The position numbers and the translations under genes are program-made. From JACVRW01 sp963827065 (lineage in GTDB: Bacteria; Actinomycetota; Thermoleophilia; Solirubrobacterales; Thermoleophilaceae), in assembly GCA_963827065.1 (NCBI GenBank), contig CAWGZM010000010.1, positions 124,001-188,000 of the forward strand: a DNA stretch of 64,000 bases, written 5' to 3'. Shown piece after piece: positions 60,671 to 64,000 of the stretch (positions within the stretch are counted from its first letter, which is position 1; each line of letters starts with the position of its first letter). Under the pieces are notes generated by a model. It was given only the letters and a program-made list of their open reading frames with translations. It did not search any database and had not been told where the DNA came from.

Positions 60671-61804
60671 TCACGTCCGCGCACCGAAGCGGTCGGGACT
60701 GAACGCCGCCAGGTCGAGCGTAGTCTCCTCGGCGCAGATCGCCTGGGCGATGAGCCTTCCCGTGACGGGGCCGTGCGCGACCCCGGCGCCCTCGTGGCCG
60801 GTCGCGATCCAGAGCCCGTCGGCGGCGGCCGAGGCGCCGATCGCGGGGAGGCCGCCGGGTAGCCAAGGCCGCAGGCCGGCCCAGGCGCTGTCGATCGCGA
60901 GCTCCTGGATCCCCGGCGTGATCCGCGCAGCGCTCGCAAGGAGGGCGTTGCTCACCGCCCCGTCGACCGACAGGTCGAAGCCGCGCCGCTCGCGGCTCGA
61001 GCCGACGAGCACGTGCCCGTCGATGGTGGTCTCGACGACGGTGCTGACGGCGAGGCCCGCGTCCTCGCTCTCCACCGCCGCCATGTAGGACCCGTCGATC
61101 ACCTTGTGGCGCAGGAAATCCGGTCGCCGCTCGAGCTGGACGAGCTGGCCCTTGCGCGGCTCGACCGGCAACTCGAGGCCGGCGCTGCGGGCGAGCGGAG
61201 CGCTCCAGGCGCCCGCGGCGATCACGACGGCGTCGGCCGCGAGGCCGGCCACACCGTTCACGCGGCCGCCGTCGACGCCGACCGACTCGGCCGCGCGGCC
61301 GGTCTCGAGGGTGGCGCCGAGCGTCTCCGCCGCGCGAGCGAGGCCGCGGGCGATCGCGCGCGGGGCGCACTGCAGGTCGTGCGGGAACGATGACGCGCCG
61401 ATCAGCTCACCGGCCAGCCCGGGTTCGGCGACACGGACCGCCTCCGGCTCGAGCAGCTCGCACTCGACGCCGGCCGCGCGCAGCGCCGCGACGCGCTCGG
61501 CCTCTGCCTCCCACGACCCCTCGTCGACGTGCACCACGAGCGCGCCCTTGCGCCGGATCCCGGCCTCGGCGCCGAGCAGCTCCTCGAGCTCGTCGTAGAG
61601 AGCGAGGCCGTGGATGGCAAGGCCGAGCTCAGGCCCCGGGCGCTTGTCGCAGCAGAGCACGTTCCCCTCGCCCAGGCCCGTCGTGCCGCCCGAGATCTCG
61701 CCGCGGTCGAGCAGATGCACGCTCACGCCGCGGCGGGCGAGCTCGTAGGCGGTCGCGCAGCCGACGATCCCCGCGCCGACGATCGCGACCTCGGCGCTCT
61801 TCAG
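60671..61804 (-). CDS. FAD-dependent D-amino-acid/hydroxyproline oxidase (DAO family), CTG start
   Basis: A 377-residue flavoprotein. VAIVGAGIVGCATAYELARRGV (about 5-26) binds FAD, with LLDRGEISGGTTGLGEGNVLCCD and the C-terminal DGLWIATGHEGAGVAHGPVTGRLIAQAI. Placed next to a proline-racemase-family gene and a DapA-type lyase, it fits cis-4-hydroxy-D-proline oxidase. No ATG, GTG or TTG lies near the glycine motif; the CTG at 61804 overlaps the racemase TGA (CTGA). It differs from the DAO at 43301, but shares that odd start. Confidence 0.85.
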   Translation of the reverse strand: MKSAEVAIVGAGIVGCATAYELARRGVSVHLLDRGEISGGTTGLGEGNVLCCDKRPGPELGLAIHGLALYDELEELLGAEAGIRRKGALVVHVDEGSWEAEAERVAALRAAGVECELLEPEAVRVAEPGLAGELIGASSFPHDLQCAPRAIARGLARAAETLGATLETGRAAESVGVDGGRVNGVAGLAADAVVIAAGAWSAPLARSAGLELPVEPRKGQLVQLERRPDFLRHKVIDGSYMAAVESEDAGLAVSTVVETTIDGHVLVGSSRERRGFDLSVDGAVSNALLASAARITPGIQELAIDSAWAGLRPWLPGGLPAIGASAAADGLWIATGHEGAGVAHGPVTGRLIAQAICAEETTLDLAAFSPDRFGART

Positions 61805-62802
61805 AGGGCGAACCCGGCCGGGAACGGATCGTCGGGGTCGAGCAGGTATTGGCCCATGGCGGTGATCCAGGCGCGTCCGCTGATCTCGGGGACGACGGCG
61901 GGCAGCCCCGCGACCTCCGTCTCCTCGACGATCCGGGCGCCGAAGCGGGTGCCGATGACCGAGCGGTTCACGAACTCCTCGCCCACATCCAGCTCGCCGC
62001 GCGCGTGCAGCTGCGCCAGCTTGGCCGAGGTGCCGGTGCCGCAGGGCGAGCGGTCGAGCCAGCCGGGGTGGATCGAGGTGGCGCTGCGCTGCGAGCGAGG
62101 ACCGTCCTCGCCCGGAGCCGTGAAGACGACGTGCCGGCAACCCGCGATGCGCCCATCGGCCGGGTGCACCGGCCGCTCGGACTCGTTGATCGCGGCCATG
62201 ATCTCGAGGCCGCGCTCGATCAGCTCGGGCGCTCGCGCAGGGTCAACGGCGAGCCCGGCATCCGCGGCCGGCAGCAGCGCGTAGAAGTTGCCACCGAAGG
62301 CCATGTCGTAGCTGACGCTGCCGCCGTTTACGGCAGCCGTGCGCCCGCTGGCGAGCAGGAACGAGGGCACGTTGCGAAGGCTGACCGAGCGGGCGCGCCC
62401 CGCCTCGACCGCCACGCGCGCCTCGACGAGCCCGGCGGGCGTGTCGAGCCGGACGACCGTCTCGGGCTCGCGCACCTCGACCATCCCGGTCTCGACGAGC
62501 ACGGTGGCCACGCCGATCGTCCCGTGCCCGCACATCGGCAGGCAGCCCGACACCTCGATGAAGACGACGCCCCAGTCCGCGTCATCCCGGAGCGGCGGCT
62601 GCAGGATCGCACCCGACATCGCGCCGTGACCGCGCGGCTCGCGCATGAGCAGCAACCGCAGCTCGTCCATGTGCTCCTCGAAGTGGAGCTTGCGCTCGAG
62701 CATCGTCGCCCCCGGGATCGGGCCGACGCCGCCGGTGATCACGCGAGTGGGCATCCCCTCCGTGTGCGAGTCGACCGCCGCGAAGACCCGGCTTGCCCTC
62801 AC
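61801..62802 (-). CDS. Proline-racemase-family epimerase (4-hydroxyproline 2-epimerase type)
   Basis: A 333-residue proline racemase superfamily enzyme. Both catalytic Cys are present: LPMCGHGTIGVATVLVE (first) and DRSPCGTGTSAKLAQLHARG (second). Cys-Cys members are proline racemases or 4-hydroxyproline 2-epimerases, whereas trans-3-hydroxyproline dehydratases have Thr at the second site. HTEGMPTRVITGG at the start is diagnostic. Beside a D-amino-acid oxidase and a DapA-like lyase, hydroxyproline is the best substrate guess. The GTG start at 62802 overlaps the DapA stop. Confidence 0.9.
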   Translation of the reverse strand: MRASRVFAAVDSHTEGMPTRVITGGVGPIPGATMLERKLHFEEHMDELRLLLMREPRGHGAMSGAILQPPLRDDADWGVVFIEVSGCLPMCGHGTIGVATVLVETGMVEVREPETVVRLDTPAGLVEARVAVEAGRARSVSLRNVPSFLLASGRTAAVNGGSVSYDMAFGGNFYALLPAADAGLAVDPARAPELIERGLEIMAAINESERPVHPADGRIAGCRHVVFTAPGEDGPRSQRSATSIHPGWLDRSPCGTGTSAKLAQLHARGELDVGEEFVNRSVIGTRFGARIVEETEVAGLPAVVPEISGRAWITAMGQYLLDPDDPFPAGFAL

Positions 62803-63683
62803 CCGGCCACCCCGGCGCCGAGCGCCCTGACCGCCTCCTCGACCTCGCGTCGCTCGTCGGCGGTCAGCTCGAGCCGCGGCGGACGGCAGGCGCCGCCCTC
62901 GCGGCCGGCGATGTCCATCGCGGCCTTGAAGTACTGGACGAGCTTGGGCTTCATGTCTAGCCGGCCGAGCGGAAGCAGCCGTGCGTGCAGCTCGCGGGCC
63001 GGCTCGAGGCTGCCCTCCGAGCAGAGCCGGTGGAGCTCCGCGCACTCACGCGGCGCGACATTGGCGACGCCCGAGATCCAGCCGGTTGCACCGGCGCAGA
63101 AGCCCTCGAGCGCCCAATCGTCGCCGCCCACGAGCACCTCGAGGTCCTCGGTCGCGTTCAGGATCTCGGCGATCCGGCGGGCGTCGCCGGAGCACTCCTT
63201 GACGGCCACGACGCCGTCGATCGCGGCGAGCCTCGCCACCAGCTCCGGAAGCATGTCGGTGCCGCTCGCCTTCGGGTTGTTGTAGGCCATGACGGGCAGG
63301 CCGCTCGCGCCCGCCACGTCGCGGTAGAACGCCTCGATCTCGCGCTCGTCGCCGTGATAGCCGAGCGGCGGCAGCAGCATGAGGGCGCCCGCCCCGGCCG
63401 CGGCAGCATCGGCGGCGAATGCCCTCGACGCGGCCGGCGTCTCGCTCGATATCCCCGCGGTCACCGTCACGCGGCCGTCGGCCGCCTCGACGAGCGCCTC
63501 GATCACGAGCCGGCGCTCCGCGGCGCTCAGGCTCTGCGCCTCGCCCATCGTGCCGGTCCCGACGAGCCCGCCGGCTCCGTTGTCGAGCAGCCACTCGGCG
63601 TTGCGCGCGAGCGCGTCCGCGTCGACGCCTCCGTCTTCGCCGAACGGCGTCACGAGCGCGGGGACGACCCCCTCGAAGTACAT
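62799..63683 (-). CDS. DapA-family aldolase/lyase (pyrroline-hydroxycarboxylate deaminase-like)
   Basis: A 294-residue TIM-barrel lyase. GTGTMGEAQSLSAAERRLVIEAL (about 40-62), MAYNNPKASGT (Tyr about 130) and VAVKECSGDARR (Schiff-base Lys about 158) mark the DHDPS/NAL family. DapA-like proteins next to hydroxyproline epimerase and oxidase genes serve as delta-1-pyrroline-4-hydroxy-2-carboxylate deaminases. A true DapA would not be in this context. It is the first gene of the minus-strand unit with a free upstream region (63684-63730). Confidence 0.88.
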   Translation of the reverse strand: MYFEGVVPALVTPFGEDGGVDADALARNAEWLLDNGAGGLVGTGTMGEAQSLSAAERRLVIEALVEAADGRVTVTAGISSETPAASRAFAADAAAAGAGALMLLPPLGYHGDEREIEAFYRDVAGASGLPVMAYNNPKASGTDMLPELVARLAAIDGVVAVKECSGDARRIAEILNATEDLEVLVGGDDWALEGFCAGATGWISGVANVAPRECAELHRLCSEGSLEPARELHARLLPLGRLDMKPKLVQYFKAAMDIAGREGGACRPPRLELTADERREVEEAVRALGAGVAG

Positions 63684-63730
63684 GCAGCCTCTCCTTGCTC
63701 CGGGTTAGCCGGAGTGTCGCACGCGGCGTG

Positions 63731-64000
63731 TCAGCGGCGGCCGATGCGGTACACCGGCCCGTTCAGCGACACCGCGTAGATGCGGCCGCTGGCGTCCTCG
63801 CCGAACGAGACGAGGCCCGGCACGCGCAGCCCCGTCCCGCGCGACGGCGCGCTGCCCTGCCGCAGCCGCGCGAGCCGGATGCCGGGGTTGCAGTAGTCGC
63901 CGTAGACGTAGCGGCCGTTCCAGCCGCGGCCGAGGGCGGAGTCCCGGATCACGTAGCCACCGATGATCGAGCAGAAGCCGCCGCTCTGCGAGTGCGCGAT
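63731..64000 (-). CDS. PQQ-dependent sugar dehydrogenase-like protein, C-terminal end (5' truncated by window edge)
   Basis: Ninety residues are visible, open to the right edge. GGYVIRDSALGRGWNGRYVYGDYCN followed by GLVSFGEDASGRIYAVSLNGPVYRI is the closing blade of glucose/sorbosone (aldose sugar) dehydrogenase-like beta-propellers, in which the final strand ends G-x-V-Y-R-I. Those are usually secreted or lipoprotein enzymes, but the N-terminus is outside the window. Confidence 0.82.
   Translation of the reverse strand: MAHSQSGGFCSIIGGYVIRDSALGRGWNGRYVYGDYCNPGIRLARLRQGSAPSRGTGLRVPGLVSFGEDASGRIYAVSLNGPVYRIGRR

Overview
The window is GC-rich, densely coding DNA that reads as an actinobacterial chromosome, most plausibly class Thermoleophilia (an inference from the very high GC, frequent GTG starts, NTGA start/stop overlaps, a secreted collagen-like protein whose N-terminus resembles ones from that class, and many acyl-CoA and SDR genes). 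I see no rRNA, tRNA, CRISPR array, prophage, IS element or plasmid gene. It looks like metabolic core and shell genome rather than a mobile island.

Layout. 1-2 kb: end of a DUF2804 gene and a secreted CapA-like protein. 1.9-8.0 kb (minus): enoyl-CoA hydratase-like protein, ureohydrolase, acyl-CoA carboxylase beta chain, BKACE/DUF849 enzyme, CaiB-type CoA transferase or racemase and a MerR regulator, the last four in one overlapping operon. 8-14.3 kb: universal stress protein, alkyltransferase-like protein, SDR, secreted GH15 glucosidase, lipoamide-dehydrogenase-like flavoprotein and an acyl-CoA dehydrogenase. A 25-27 bp dyad is shared between the carboxylase start and the promoter of this dehydrogenase. 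14.4-22.5 kb: collagen-like secreted protein, formamidase, HerA-like ATPase, second acyl-CoA dehydrogenase, SDRs, HAF-repeat protein and a decayed SnoaL-like fragment. 22.5-25.4 kb: tyrosine catabolism (HmgA, HppD) divergent from an Lrp regulator. 25.4-36.3 kb: GNAT, PECR-like SDR, small Cys-rich protein, PI-PLC-domain membrane protein, ferritin, DUF1707 protein, carotenoid oxygenase with a divergent PadR regulator, metallo-beta-lactamase-fold protein, Sap/GAP membrane protein, lytic transglycosylase and PlsC. 36.3-49.4 kb: biotin carrier protein, enoyl-CoA hydratase-like protein, bioB-bioF-bioD, then an unrelated block (PGPGW membrane protein, amidohydrolase remnant, acyl-CoA synthetase, amino-acid oxidase, membrane spermidine-synthase homologue, large secreted hydrolase) and finally bioA. 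49.5-57.4 kb: rubredoxin, Nudix, RTX-like repeat protein, epimerase, iron-dependent alcohol dehydrogenase with SCP2, SDR, LysE/LysR pair, thioesterase and a stand-alone RAM domain. 57.4-63.7 kb: a catabolic cluster (zinc dehydrogenase, keto-acid hydratase, aldehyde dehydrogenase; convergent D-amino-acid oxidase, proline-racemase-family epimerase, DapA-family lyase) that resembles hydroxyproline degradation. The window ends inside a sugar-dehydrogenase gene.

How it fits together. Biotin synthesis, a free-standing biotin carrier and an acyl-CoA carboxylase subunit lie in one 64 kb segment with several acyl-CoA enzymes, which suggests a lifestyle built on fatty acids, amino acids and aromatic amino acids. 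Four genes carry an apparent single extra nucleotide. Either the assembly has a consistent one-base-insertion error, or these genes are decaying, so they should be read with care.
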